The notes beneath the pieces are model-generated. The model saw nothing but the letters and a program-made list of their open reading frames with translations. It was not told where the DNA came from and made no database searches. From Methanospirillum purgamenti (lineage in GTDB: Archaea > Halobacteriota > Methanomicrobia > Methanomicrobiales > Methanospirillaceae), in assembly GCF_018502485.1 (NCBI RefSeq), contig NZ_CP075546.1: DNA of 64,000 nt; one strand, written 5' to 3'. This document shows positions 1 to 8,858 of the stretch, piece after piece; position 1 is the first letter of the stretch, and every line of letters starts with the position of its first letter. Made by a program: the position numbers and the translations under genes.

Positions 1-1661
1 AACTGCGGTTAAAAACGAATAGTAACACAAATGCCTATGGTTTTACTTCAGATAAACTCGACTGCAGAACTTCCGATGTTCCTGAAACAACTAATATTGC
101 TGAATCATTTCATAATTATGCAAACAATTTTGAATACACCTGGCTAATTCAGGGAGATAGTAGTACCACTCAAATGCGTATTCACTTTACAAAAATTGAT
201 CTAGCTTATGGAGATCATTTATATCTGTTAGATAATGAAGGAAATGAACTACAAGACTTTACTTACACCACGAAAGATAATTACTGGACCGAATGGTATA
301 CTGGAAACTCTTTTCAACTGCGCTTGAAAACGAATGGAGACACAAATAAATATGGTTTCACTGTTGATAAGACCGATCCAGAGAGTGATCCAGTTCCAGT
401 TTCACCAGTTGTAACAGCAATTTTCCCTTCCTCTGTAATTTCCGGGACAAATCCATTTGTAGTAACCAGTATTTCGGGTTTAAGGTTTTCAACAAGTGGG
501 ACAGTCAATAAAATCCGCCTTGATGATGCAGCCGGACATTTTTTTGATTGTACAATGATAGGGACGGTTTCAGACGGTTCAATCACAGGAACACGGTTTA
601 ATCTGGCCGGTGCCGCTGCAGGAGTATATTATGTTAAAGTTAGTAAAGATAACGGCAATACATGGATTTCTTCTTCGACGAAATTATTGACAATAACTGC
701 TTCTGTATCTGGAAAAAACATCGGGGTCCTCCGTGGCAATAAATGGTATCTTGATAATAATGGCAATGGTGCATGGAATGGCCCCTCTACTGACCGTCAG
801 TATACCTTCGGTCTATCCGGAGATAAACCGGTGACAGGCAACTGGAACTATGACGGAAAAACCAAAATCGGTGTCTTCCGTGGCAATAAATGGTATCTTG
901 ATTATAATGGTAATGGTGTTTGGAATGGTCCCTCCACTGATCGTCAGTATACCTTCGGTCTTTCCGGAGATAAACCGATTACTGGTGACTGGAATGGCGA
1001 TGGTAAAGCCAAAATCGGTGTCTTCCGTGGCAATAAATGGTATCTTGATAATAATGGCAATGGTGCTTGGAATGGCCCCTCTACTGACCGTCAGTACACC
1101 TTTGGCCTATCTGGGGACACTCCGGTAACTGGTGACTGGAATGGCGATGGTAAAACTGACATCGGTGTCTTCCGAGGTAACAAATGGTATCTTGATAATA
1201 ATGGCAATGGTGCTTGGAATGGCCCCTCTTCTGATCGTGAGTACACCTTTGGCCTGGCAGGAGACAAACCGGTGACTGGGGACTGGAATGGTGATGGCAA
1301 GACTGACATCGGTGTCTACCGAGGAAACAAGTGGTATCTTGATTCTAGCGGAAATGGTGCCTGGGGTACTGGAGATAAAACGATTACCTTCGGTCTTTCC
1401 GGGGATACTCCGGTAACGGGAAAATGGTCAGGTTCCAGCGGTACTGCTTCAATTCAATCAGTTGATTTATACCCGATCACAAAACCTGAGAATACATTTA
1501 AAGTTCCGGATGTGGCAAGGCCGGTTGTGGCGGTTCCGAAAGTTGAGATGCCGGTGAAAAGCAACTCTGCCATGAATGTGATAACACAGGGAGTCGTACC
1601 CTCTCATTCAAATCCTCTTGTTTCAGGAGGAAAGAAGATCTCCGGAAATCCATTATCCTAA
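1..1661 (+). CDS. Secreted surface protein, 5'-truncated: CUB-like, Ig/IPT-like and five propeller-type repeats
   Basis: The frame is open from base 3, so the gene begins outside the window; the ATG at 174 is internal. The first visible residues end one CUB-like module (LRLKTNSNTNAYGF), followed by a complete second one ending LRLKTNGDTNKYGF, so these modules are in tandem. Next comes an IPT/TIG-like beta-sandwich (about 410-710) and five 49-residue repeats (IGVFRGNKWYLD ... FGLSGD ... GDWNGDGKTD) with Asp/Asn/Gly loops typical of calcium-binding FG-GAP/VCBS-like blades. A Pro/Val-rich tail ends NPLVSGGKKISGNPLS and closely matches the tail of the protein at 11401-15393. The product is probably extracellular and adhesive or structural. 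The substrate and anchoring mode cannot be read from the sequence. Confidence 0.8.
   Translation, partial: LRLKTNSNTNAYGFTSDKLDCRTSDVPETTNIAESFHNYANNFEYTWLIQGDSSTTQMRIHFTKIDLAYGDHLYLLDNEGNELQDFTYTTKDNYWTEWYTGNSFQLRLKTNGDTNKYGFTVDKTDPESDPVPVSPVVTAIFPSSVISGTNPFVVTSISGLRFSTSGTVNKIRLDDAAGHFFDCTMIGTVSDGSITGTRFNLAGAAAGVYYVKVSKDNGNTWISSSTKLLTITASVSGKNIGVLRGNKWYLDNNGNGAWNGPSTDRQYTFGLSGDKPVTGNWNYDGKTKIGVFRGNKWYLDYNGNGVWNGPSTDRQYTFGLSGDKPITGDWNGDGKAKIGVFRGNKWYLDNNGNGAWNGPSTDRQYTFGLSGDTPVTGDWNGDGKTDIGVFRGNKWYLDNNGNGAWNGPSSDREYTFGLAGDKPVTGDWNGDGKTDIGVYRGNKWYLDSSGNGAWGTGDKTITFGLSGDTPVTGKWSGSSGTASIQSVDLYPITKPENTFKVPDVARPVVAVPKVEMPVKSNSAMNVITQGVVPSHSNPLVSGGKKISGNPLS
720..1437 (+). repeat. Five tandem coding repeats of about 147 bp
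   Basis: Each unit encodes 49 residues beginning IGVFRGNKWYLD and ending GDWNGDGKTD; the fifth is shortened and ends TGKWSG. DNA identity between units is high, as expected from recombination or gene conversion. Units here have NGPSTDRQ where the other two large surface genes have the shorter TGDKT form. Confidence 0.9.
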
Positions 1662-2012
1662 TTTTTCCATGAAAATCCATATGAAATTGCACATGAACTC
1701 TAAATAATTGATTATCATGAGTTAGGCAATAGGTCTCGCCTTATGGGTGTTTTTCAAAATATTGAATCTTGTGATTCATTCTGTACATTTGTTTATTCCT
1801 ACAATGTGAATAGAAAATTCACTCCAATGAGAAAAGATCTCTCCAATTTAAGTATTAATCTATATATATCAGAATATCTAAAATCATTTCTTTAACTGGT
1901 CATATTGTCTTCATTTTATGCAATGTTCATGAATAATTCAGATGTAAGGTTTCAATTCCAAAAGACAAGAAAATATATGTACTCATGATGACTATTGCAC
2001 ATTGACCATTCA
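1662..2012. other. Intergenic region between two surface-protein genes
   Basis: About 350 A+T-rich bases with no convincing ORF, RNA gene or strong inverted repeat. It must contain the promoter of the downstream gene, but I cannot identify a specific TATA box with confidence. Confidence 0.5.
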
Positions 2013-5000
2013 ATGTCAATTCTCAATCTCTACCTGGTATTCATTATTCTTATCTTCTTTCCTGTCCTGACAATATCGGCAGATCCACTCTCCCATTCCA
2101 AGATTCCTGAAACACCCGCCCTCTTAACAAATAGCATTCATTCTGTACTGCCCCCTGTTTTTTCAAGTAAAAATGCTCAAATGATACCTCCCTTTTCAGA
2201 CCCCACCATTTCTCCCTTGTTACTAAATCCTATATCAGATCCCGTAGAACTATCGGTTGTCTCATCTTCTCCAGCCCGTCTCTCACCTGATGACCTGCAA
2301 TATATCGGTGCATTTCGCGTTCCTATCTCCGAAGATGAGGAATATGGATGGGCGTATGGTGGAGGAGGTCTGTCATACTATCCGGCAGGAGATCCGATGG
2401 GGGGGAATGACGGGTATCCTGGATTATTATTCGGAATGGGACATGATCAAAAGAACAAAATAACTGAGATCAGCATTCCACAACCTGTCATATCTCCGGA
2501 TAAACAGGTTACTGATTTGAATACAGCAGGTACTATTCAATCGTTCACTGATTTGAATGAGGGAATTTTCACAGATTCCGGGCAGGGTGCTCCGCTAAAA
2601 GGTGATGTCTGTTACATTCCCAAACAGACTGGGCAGAGTTCAGATCATGTGTACTTTACTTTCGCCGAACACCTGGAATTTGACCTGGTAGCATCACTTG
2701 CCAGTTCAACGCCGAATCTAGCCTCACCGCTCGTTCAGGGACCGTGGAAAATTGGCACATATTCTAATTTTTGTACGAATGACTATCTTTTTGAAATTCC
2801 TGCCTCATGGTCTGATGAATATCTGCCTGGATACCGCCTTGCTGCGGGAAGGTTTCGGGATGGAAGTCTTGGGGGAAGTGGTCCTTCACTCTTTGCCCTG
2901 GCCCCCTGGAAAAATGGAAATCCTCCCTCGCCACAAAGCATTCTCACGAGTATCAGGCCCCTCCTTTTGTATGAAAAGGGATATGAGGGAAGCAGTCGGG
3001 TTATGGAAGGATTCAATAATGCAGATGAGTGGTCTGGTGGAGCATGGGTAACGGCAGGTGATAAATCAGCGATACTCTTTGTCGGAACGAAAGGAAGAGG
3101 AAATTTTTGGTATGGATTTTCTGACGGCACTGTTTGGCCGGATGACCCTCCGTTTCCTCCAATTCCTTCTCCCCCACATGATGAACGAGGCTGGTGGGCT
3201 GAAAGCTTTGAAGGAGTGATATATTTCTATGATCCTGGTGATTTGGCACAGGTAGCACAGGGATTATTAGAACCGTATGAACCTCAGCCATATGCAGAGC
3301 TCAAAGTGGATCAGTACTTGTATCATATCTCAAGTACGCAACAAAAACGGCATCTTGGAGATGTTACCTATGATAGAACAAGGGGAAATTTGTATTTGAC
3401 CGAGTTTATGGGTGATGGTGACAACTGTTTGATTCATGTGTGGAAGATAACAGGTGCGAGTAGCCCCACTCTGGAATCAGTTCCGGTTTTCCCTTCTGAT
3501 CATATCTGGAATGTGCCGGTGAATACCCTGCCTGTCCATATTCGCTCATCTGATTATATCACAAAGATTGGTTCTGATTCAACCGCTCATCCTGATTTTG
3601 GTGCAGGCCTCTGGGAAGGGAACCGGATCGGAATACCGTATGTTATGGTTCCCGGAAGTCAGGAGAAAAAAACTGTTATCTTTGAATATTCTGATGAGAG
3701 TGATCCCGGGCCATATCCCATTCCTGATAATCCCCCGATAGAAGGTGGTTCAGATCATCATATCATCATCATAGATAAAGATAACAAAAACCTCTATGAG
3801 TTATATGCCGCAGAAAAGCAACCAGATGGATCATGGCATGCCGGATCATGTGCAATCTTTGATCTCACCGGGTATACCCTCCGGCCTGCCGGGTGGACAT
3901 CTGCTGATGCAGCAGGCCTTGCCATACTTCCCGGACTGGTCCGATACGAAGAGGTGAAGGCTGGAGAAATCTCCCATGCAATCAGATTCACTGCTCCATC
4001 CACTCAGCGTGCATATGTGTGGCCTGCACGTCATTTTGCTTCTGAAATTGCCGATTCTGCATATCCACCAATGGGTCAGCGGTTCAGGTTAAAGTCTTCG
4101 TTTGACATAACCGGATATCCTCCCCAGGCCACGGTTGTGTTAAAGGCACTCAAGAAGTACGGGATGATTCTTGCAGATAATGGAGCGGCATGGTTTCTTT
4201 CAGGGGTTCCTGATGAACGATGGGACAATGATGACCTTTATACACTCCAGCAGTTGAAAGGTTCAGATTTCGAAGCAGTTGATTCTTCATCACTCATGAT
4301 TCATCCTGATTCTGGTCGTTCTGTTTCAGGTGTTACCCCGACAAATATAGGTGTTTTTCGTGGGCGCACGTGGTATCTTGATTATTCCGGGAATAATGTT
4401 TGGGGTACAGGTGATAAGACGTATACGTTTGGTCTTGCCGGTGATGTACCGCTAACTGGTGACTGGAATGGTGACGGAAAAAGTGATATTGGTGTCTTCC
4501 GTGGTCGTACGTGGTATCTTGATTATTCGGGAAATGGTGTTTGGGGTACAGGTGATAAGACGTATACATTTGGTCTTGCCGGTGATGTACCGCTAACTGG
4601 TGACTGGAATGGTGACGGAAAGAGTGACATCGGTGTCTTCCGTGGTCGTACGTGGTATCTTGATTATTCGGGAAATGGTGTTTGGGGTACCGGCGATAAG
4701 ACGTATACGTTTGGTCTTGCCGGTGATGTACCGCTAACTGGTGATTGGAATGGTGACGGAAAGAGTGACATCGGTGTCTTCCGTGGTCGTATGTGGTATC
4801 TTGATTATTCCGGGAATAATGTTTGGGGTACAGGTGATAAGACGTATACGTTTGGTCTTGCCGGTGATGTACCGCTAACTGGTGACTGGAATGGTGACGG
4901 AAAAAGTGATATTGGTGTCTTCCGTGGTCGTACGTGGTATCTTGACTATTCGGGAAATGGTGTTTGGGGTACAGGTGATAAGACGTATACGTTTGGTCTT

Positions 5001-5228
5001 GCCGGTGATGTACCGATTACAGGTTCCTGGTCCGGATTGAATGGATTAGCTACATTCCATCCATCTGATATTCCCTTAGTAAAGGACCAGGAAATATCAT
5101 TACCTGCTCCGATCTTTTCCAGTCCGGAAAATTCTTTACCTTCAGTAAAAATGCCCTTGAAGAATTTCCAGAATAGTGATATACAGTTCCAAAAGGCGCC
5201 TTCTATCTGGAAAAACCATATATTGTAA
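2013..5228 (+). CDS. Large secreted protein with unnamed conserved secreted domain and five propeller-type repeats
   Basis: The start is set at the ATG preceding a signal peptide (MSILNLYLVFIILIFFPVL, cleavage near ISA-DP); an in-frame TTG lies 18 bases upstream. After a Pro/Ser-rich linker, residues of about 85-490 look like a beta-rich propeller-like region (LQYIGAFRVP, FGMGHDQ, GDVTYDRTRGNLYLTEF). Residues of about 500-760 form a compact module with HIWNVPV, GLWEG, DHHIIIID, LRPAGWTSADAAGLAILPGL and WPARH. It resembles a recurrent domain of bacterial secreted proteins that I cannot name. Five 47-residue repeats follow from 4347, then a Pro-rich tail ending KNHIL. The function is unknown and the location extracellular. 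Confidence 0.8.
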   Translation: MSILNLYLVFIILIFFPVLTISADPLSHSKIPETPALLTNSIHSVLPPVFSSKNAQMIPPFSDPTISPLLLNPISDPVELSVVSSSPARLSPDDLQYIGAFRVPISEDEEYGWAYGGGGLSYYPAGDPMGGNDGYPGLLFGMGHDQKNKITEISIPQPVISPDKQVTDLNTAGTIQSFTDLNEGIFTDSGQGAPLKGDVCYIPKQTGQSSDHVYFTFAEHLEFDLVASLASSTPNLASPLVQGPWKIGTYSNFCTNDYLFEIPASWSDEYLPGYRLAAGRFRDGSLGGSGPSLFALAPWKNGNPPSPQSILTSIRPLLLYEKGYEGSSRVMEGFNNADEWSGGAWVTAGDKSAILFVGTKGRGNFWYGFSDGTVWPDDPPFPPIPSPPHDERGWWAESFEGVIYFYDPGDLAQVAQGLLEPYEPQPYAELKVDQYLYHISSTQQKRHLGDVTYDRTRGNLYLTEFMGDGDNCLIHVWKITGASSPTLESVPVFPSDHIWNVPVNTLPVHIRSSDYITKIGSDSTAHPDFGAGLWEGNRIGIPYVMVPGSQEKKTVIFEYSDESDPGPYPIPDNPPIEGGSDHHIIIIDKDNKNLYELYAAEKQPDGSWHAGSCAIFDLTGYTLRPAGWTSADAAGLAILPGLVRYEEVKAGEISHAIRFTAPSTQRAYVWPARHFASEIADSAYPPMGQRFRLKSSFDITGYPPQATVVLKALKKYGMILADNGAAWFLSGVPDERWDNDDLYTLQQLKGSDFEAVDSSSLMIHPDSGRSVSGVTPTNIGVFRGRTWYLDYSGNNVWGTGDKTYTFGLAGDVPLTGDWNGDGKSDIGVFRGRTWYLDYSGNGVWGTGDKTYTFGLAGDVPLTGDWNGDGKSDIGVFRGRTWYLDYSGNGVWGTGDKTYTFGLAGDVPLTGDWNGDGKSDIGVFRGRMWYLDYSGNNVWGTGDKTYTFGLAGDVPLTGDWNGDGKSDIGVFRGRTWYLDYSGNGVWGTGDKTYTFGLAGDVPITGSWSGLNGLATFHPSDIPLVKDQEISLPAPIFSSPENSLPSVKMPLKNFQNSDIQFQKAPSIWKNHIL
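4347..5033 (+). repeat. Five tandem coding repeats of 141 bp
   Basis: Units start at 4347, 4488, 4629, 4770 and 4911, each encoding 47 residues (IGVFRGRTWYLDYSGN...FGLAGDVPLTGDWNGDGKSD). The units are nearly identical at the DNA level, differing mainly in N(G/N)VW and T/M positions, which suggests recent homogenisation. Confidence 0.92.
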
Positions 5229-5324
5229 GAAATGGTGGTCAAAATCTCAATAAGCTAATTCAATCATAATTTTCAAGGTTATAACGGTGATATTATCATT
5301 TAAAAATGATAAATGAAATTTAAC

Positions 5325-7808
5325 TTATGCATTTGTGGGTTCAAAAACTGATACCCTGCCTCCCAGGGTATCCAGAGTATATACATATCCGGTATTATTC
5401 ACTCCAATATCTCCAGGAAAGAAAAATTCTCCAGGTCCCTCTCCTTTGACTCCCCATTTTGTATCAAATTCTCCGGAAAAATCAAATTTCTGTACCTGAT
5501 ATTTGTACATATCTGAAATAAATACAGATCCGAGAGAATCGATAGCAATACCGATTGGGGCAATAAAGTTCCCGTTTTCATTTCCTGAATCACCCCAGGC
5601 TCCTATGATTCTCCCTTCGGAGCTGAATAACTGGACCCGGTGGTTTCCTGAGTCAATTACATATATGGCATCTGTATTATTGGATGCAATACCTGTTGGA
5701 AATTGAAACAGGCCATAATATGTTCCTTTCGTGCCCCAAATATCCAGAAGAGTTCCATTGGAATCAAATTTTTGGATACGGTGATTATTTGTATCAGAAA
5801 CAAAAATTTCTTCATTGGTGTTCACACATATCCCTGAAGGGTATTTAAATTCCCCTGGGTTTTCCCCCTGTGAACCCCAACTGGTCAGGTAATCGCCGTT
5901 TTGTGTATATTTTAAAACTTTGCTTCCCCATTTGTCAATAATATACATATATCCGGAGTTAGAAATGGCTATATCTGCCGGATAGGATTGAATATGAGAT
6001 CCCGACTCTTTTAGTTCTTTCTTCAGGATCATTTCCCCGTCAGGTTGAAAAATGAAAACCCGGGGTTTTTCAAGGTCTGTGATGGCAATCTTTCCATTAT
6101 TTGTAATATCTAGTCCCCCCGGCCGAGAAATATTTCCAAAAGCTTCGGTTTGAAGATTCCAATCATAATCATGTATGTATGGCTGAACTCGGTCCCCGAA
6201 TATGGTAAATCCGTTGATCAGAGTATCCTGGTTTCCGTTCGGGTTTTTTACCGTAAGGTTCCATGACCCCACAGGTTCACCTACAATTGGCATTTTACAG
6301 GTAATTGTACCCGATGATGTAATTTTCAAATTAGTTGCATATATCGGTTGGTATCCTGTTCTGCTTAAAAATATCTCCCCATTTCCAACCAAATCATCTG
6401 CCTTTATTGATAATGTAACATTGTTATCTGTATTTTCTCCAGAATTAGGGGATATTTCCCGAATAATGGGAGTCCCTGGTGAAATAATGGAAATTGTCCC
6501 TGAATTTTTAATTGTGTCGGTATTTATGTTTCTGATCATGAGATCCCATTCTCCAGTGGGAATATCTCTGACCGGAAAAATTGCATACATTATTGAAGAT
6601 GATATGATCTCATAGTGAAGGGGAGATATTTCTCCATAATTCGGGTGTTTCAGTATTATTATGCTGTCGTTATGGAAGTTCTGGCCAATTATGGAAATAT
6701 TTGCAACCTTTTTATTGTTAACAATTATCTTTGGTGTGATATTTTCAATAATCATCGGTTCTGGTTCTTTTATTTCGAATGTCGTTTGAGTGTCAAAAAT
6801 TTGGTTCCCCTGGTTTATCTGAACACGATACCTTCCAGGCTCTATTTCAGAAGGTATTGGTATATTAGCGCTTGCATTCTGTGAGGATTGTGTCAGAATT
6901 ATTTCAGTAATGACAGGTTCATGCCCATCCTGCAAAAAAGTAATTTTTTGACCAGATTCAAATCCTGATCCATTGAGTGAGATGGATGTTTTCTCTCCGA
7001 TAATTCCTTCATATGGGTTTATTGAATAAATTTTTATACTTTCCTCCTCTCCTTTCATTTGAAAATCACTCAAGGTCCATTCCTTCCCGCCTGGATAGGT
7101 GTGATATGCTCCTAGTATGATGGCGCAATTTATATTCGAGAGTTCCGGAATTGAGATGTGAAAAAGGCCATTATACGAACCTGGTTTAACTGCGTAAAGA
7201 TAGAAATCATTCGGAGGTATGGTTTTTTTCATGACTAGCAATAATGCGTCATTTTGTGATACAACACCGGTAAACCTGAATTCTATCTCCGGGTTGTTTT
7301 TTGGGATATGTATGTTTGAATAGAGTAGTAATCCCTTTTCTGTAGTGCCGGGTGGGATGGAAATCTTTGTTGAAGATGTGATCTCATGAGTTTTTGAAAT
7401 ACTATATGAGCCTGACGGTTGAATGGTATCAATCCAGTCCAAATTCACTCCAGACCATCCAGAAAGTGGAATTGTAGTTTCACTAACACTGTCCACGATA
7501 ATTGGAGTTGATGAGTAGTTATCACTTATATAGGATATGTCGGCAGGATCAGGGATGAAATAATGGATGTCCAAGATCTGTTTATATATCGATGAAACGT
7601 TTGGAAATTTTTGTGGGATTGAATAAAAATCCTGTATATCTTGCACCGGTGACTCTTCGTAATTTTGAGATTGAACAGGGTTTCTTAAAATTGGACTATT
7701 CGGTAAGGTATCATTCAATGTTGGAATGGCTAAACCTGTAGATAATTGCGGCACTATCAATAATAAAAATATGATAATAAATAAAAATGGAATGAATGGT
7801 CTTGACAT
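5325..7808 (-). CDS. Secreted NHL-repeat protein with IPT/TIG domains
   Basis: The start is placed at the ATG of MSRPFIPFLFIIIFLL, a clear signal peptide; a TTG 33 bases upstream is the alternative. An N-terminal beta-rich segment leads to three IPT/TIG-like Ig folds (for example INPYEGIIGEKTSISLNGSGF, and ISPNSGENTDNN). The C-terminal 270 residues hold about five NHL repeats with the classic pattern of YPSGICVN...IFVSDTNNHRIQKF...WGTKG, predicting a beta-propeller. It is secreted and probably a ligand-binding or structural surface protein. Its N-terminal NSPILRNP echoes NSPILTNP of the CAP protein at 22813-24327. It converges with the upstream surface gene. Confidence 0.85.
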   Translation of the reverse strand: MSRPFIPFLFIIIFLLLIVPQLSTGLAIPTLNDTLPNSPILRNPVQSQNYEESPVQDIQDFYSIPQKFPNVSSIYKQILDIHYFIPDPADISYISDNYSSTPIIVDSVSETTIPLSGWSGVNLDWIDTIQPSGSYSISKTHEITSSTKISIPPGTTEKGLLLYSNIHIPKNNPEIEFRFTGVVSQNDALLLVMKKTIPPNDFYLYAVKPGSYNGLFHISIPELSNINCAIILGAYHTYPGGKEWTLSDFQMKGEEESIKIYSINPYEGIIGEKTSISLNGSGFESGQKITFLQDGHEPVITEIILTQSSQNASANIPIPSEIEPGRYRVQINQGNQIFDTQTTFEIKEPEPMIIENITPKIIVNNKKVANISIIGQNFHNDSIIILKHPNYGEISPLHYEIISSSIMYAIFPVRDIPTGEWDLMIRNINTDTIKNSGTISIISPGTPIIREISPNSGENTDNNVTLSIKADDLVGNGEIFLSRTGYQPIYATNLKITSSGTITCKMPIVGEPVGSWNLTVKNPNGNQDTLINGFTIFGDRVQPYIHDYDWNLQTEAFGNISRPGGLDITNNGKIAITDLEKPRVFIFQPDGEMILKKELKESGSHIQSYPADIAISNSGYMYIIDKWGSKVLKYTQNGDYLTSWGSQGENPGEFKYPSGICVNTNEEIFVSDTNNHRIQKFDSNGTLLDIWGTKGTYYGLFQFPTGIASNNTDAIYVIDSGNHRVQLFSSEGRIIGAWGDSGNENGNFIAPIGIAIDSLGSVFISDMYKYQVQKFDFSGEFDTKWGVKGEGPGEFFFPGDIGVNNTGYVYTLDTLGGRVSVFEPTNA

Positions 7809-8112
7809 GAGATCATTTTTTTGTATACTATTTGCTTTCAACTGCTATAAGTGGATATTTTATTCAGCAGAGATGATAAAATCGTTTAATTGTATTTCTG
7901 TTATATCAAAAGATTAGGCAATGTTCTGTGTCATAATCGGGGGATAAATGAGCTTCATATTCTTGACAAATATTGACTGAATCTGTAATACTTCGGATTT
8001 TGTTCTCTATTGTTGAAGGAATGAGTTTTTATCATAATTCTGGGGTATTGGCCCAAATTACTACTAAGCATGGTGGGTTAAAAACTCCTCCCAATTACAT
8101 AGGTGATCTGTA
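7809..8112. other. Intergenic region upstream of the NHL-repeat gene
   Basis: A+T-rich, with no supportable ORF or RNA gene. It should contain the NHL gene promoter and the exon-side sequence next to the group II intron 3' end at about 8113. Confidence 0.45.
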
Positions 8113-8153
8113 ATGTCGAATAGGGAGAAGAGATTCCTCCCTTCCCCCTTATA

Positions 8154-8187
8154 AGAACTGTCGTGAATTTTTCAATTCATACAGCTT
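8154..8187 (-). ncRNA. Group II intron domain V
   Basis: On the minus strand, AAGCTGT pairs with ACAGTTC to form the lower helix, which contains the catalytic AGC triad. A 2-nt CG bulge follows, then a 6-bp upper helix TGAATT/AATTCA closed by a GAAA tetraloop. This matches the domain V consensus at every diagnostic element, although the rest of the intron is lost. Confidence 0.85.
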
Positions 8188-8263
8188 AAGCACCTTACAA
8201 ATCGAATTCCGGATGACAGATAGAGAAGTACGATAGTTTTACCTGAACATCTGTAGCTTCCCC

Positions 8264-8419
8264 TCATCCTTCCATACGATTAATGAAGTTATCAGGATAA
8301 AGGAAAGGATTCATATCGAGTTTCATCATGTAATGTCTTCGAATTGGTGTATCTGCGATATTCTTAAGGATTTGTTCATTGGTAGAGAATACCTATTTCT
8401 TTGTTCCGTTTTTTGACCA
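8264..8419 (-). pseudogene. Remnant of group II intron reverse transcriptase/maturase C-terminus
   Basis: The minus-strand reading gives WSKNGTKK-stop, then ILKNIADTPIRRHYMM, NPFLYPDNFINR and a stop. The pattern ADTPI-RH-K followed by NP(Y/F) and a terminal R is the usual C-terminal signature of group II intron-encoded proteins. An in-frame TAG and the loss of all RT motifs show it is dead. The adjacent domain V supports the call. Confidence 0.6.
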
Positions 8420-8516
8420 ATAGCAGTCTGCTATACTACCCGACGTATTTTTTTGTTAATAATTGTAACTAAAAAATTCTTACATGCAGCGATTGATTGT
8501 AATAAATGCTGAATTT

Positions 8517-8735
8517 ATGGCTCACATTATGCAATCGGAGATTCAAACGAATAGCAACTCTCGATATATTCATCGATTACACGGAATTTTATAGGTAGCT
8601 AAGAGATACAAATGCTCAGAAGTGGCGAAAATATTAGGCCATTCAGTAAAAACAATAGAAAAATGGGTAAATCTGTTCAATCAAGGCAGTTTTCAAGCTT
8701 TAAGGGATAAGAAACGAACGGGTAGACACTCTTAA
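8517..8735 (+). pseudogene. IS630-family transposase N-terminal fragment
   Basis: The plus-strand reading from ATG 8517 gives a helix-turn-helix typical of IS630/Tc1 transposases: YKCSEVAKILGHSVKTIEKW, then VNLFNQGSFQALRDKKRTGRHS. An in-frame TAG falls 25 codons in, a TAA follows the GR-S motif, and the DDE catalytic domain is absent. Only the DNA-binding portion remains, so it is an inactive fossil. Confidence 0.6.
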
Positions 8736-8858
8736 CGAGGAAAGTATGACTTTTGTCGATTGCTTAAAAGAACGTGTCCCAAAACTGATATAGATGAAAA
8801 AATATGTAGTTATCTTTTTGTAATTGTCAGGTTAATCCTGGTATTTTTAGTTCATCTT

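Larger units (their letters stand above)
8113..8430 (-). mobile_element. Truncated group II intron (3' end: RT C-terminus, domains V and VI)
   Basis: Read on the minus strand, a decayed reverse-transcriptase C-terminus is followed about 80 nt later by a textbook domain V, a domain VI-like hairpin (AGGGAG...CTCCCT) and an ending CTATTCGAC-AT typical of bacterial-type group II introns. The 5' part (domains I-III and most of the RT) is missing. Only about 90 bases separate the fragment from an IS630-like remnant, so the intron is 5'-truncated or was left after deletion. It is not expected to be mobile. Confidence 0.75.

Noticed and set aside
4347..5033. Regularly spaced near-identical repeats that could be mistaken for a CRISPR or minisatellite array
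   Set aside because: The 141-base units are fully coding, contiguous and in frame, without spacers.
8517..8735. Pyrrolysine read-through of the TAG in the IS630-like fragment
   Set aside because: The frame ends soon after at TAA and the catalytic domain is missing, so there is no full-length protein to rescue.
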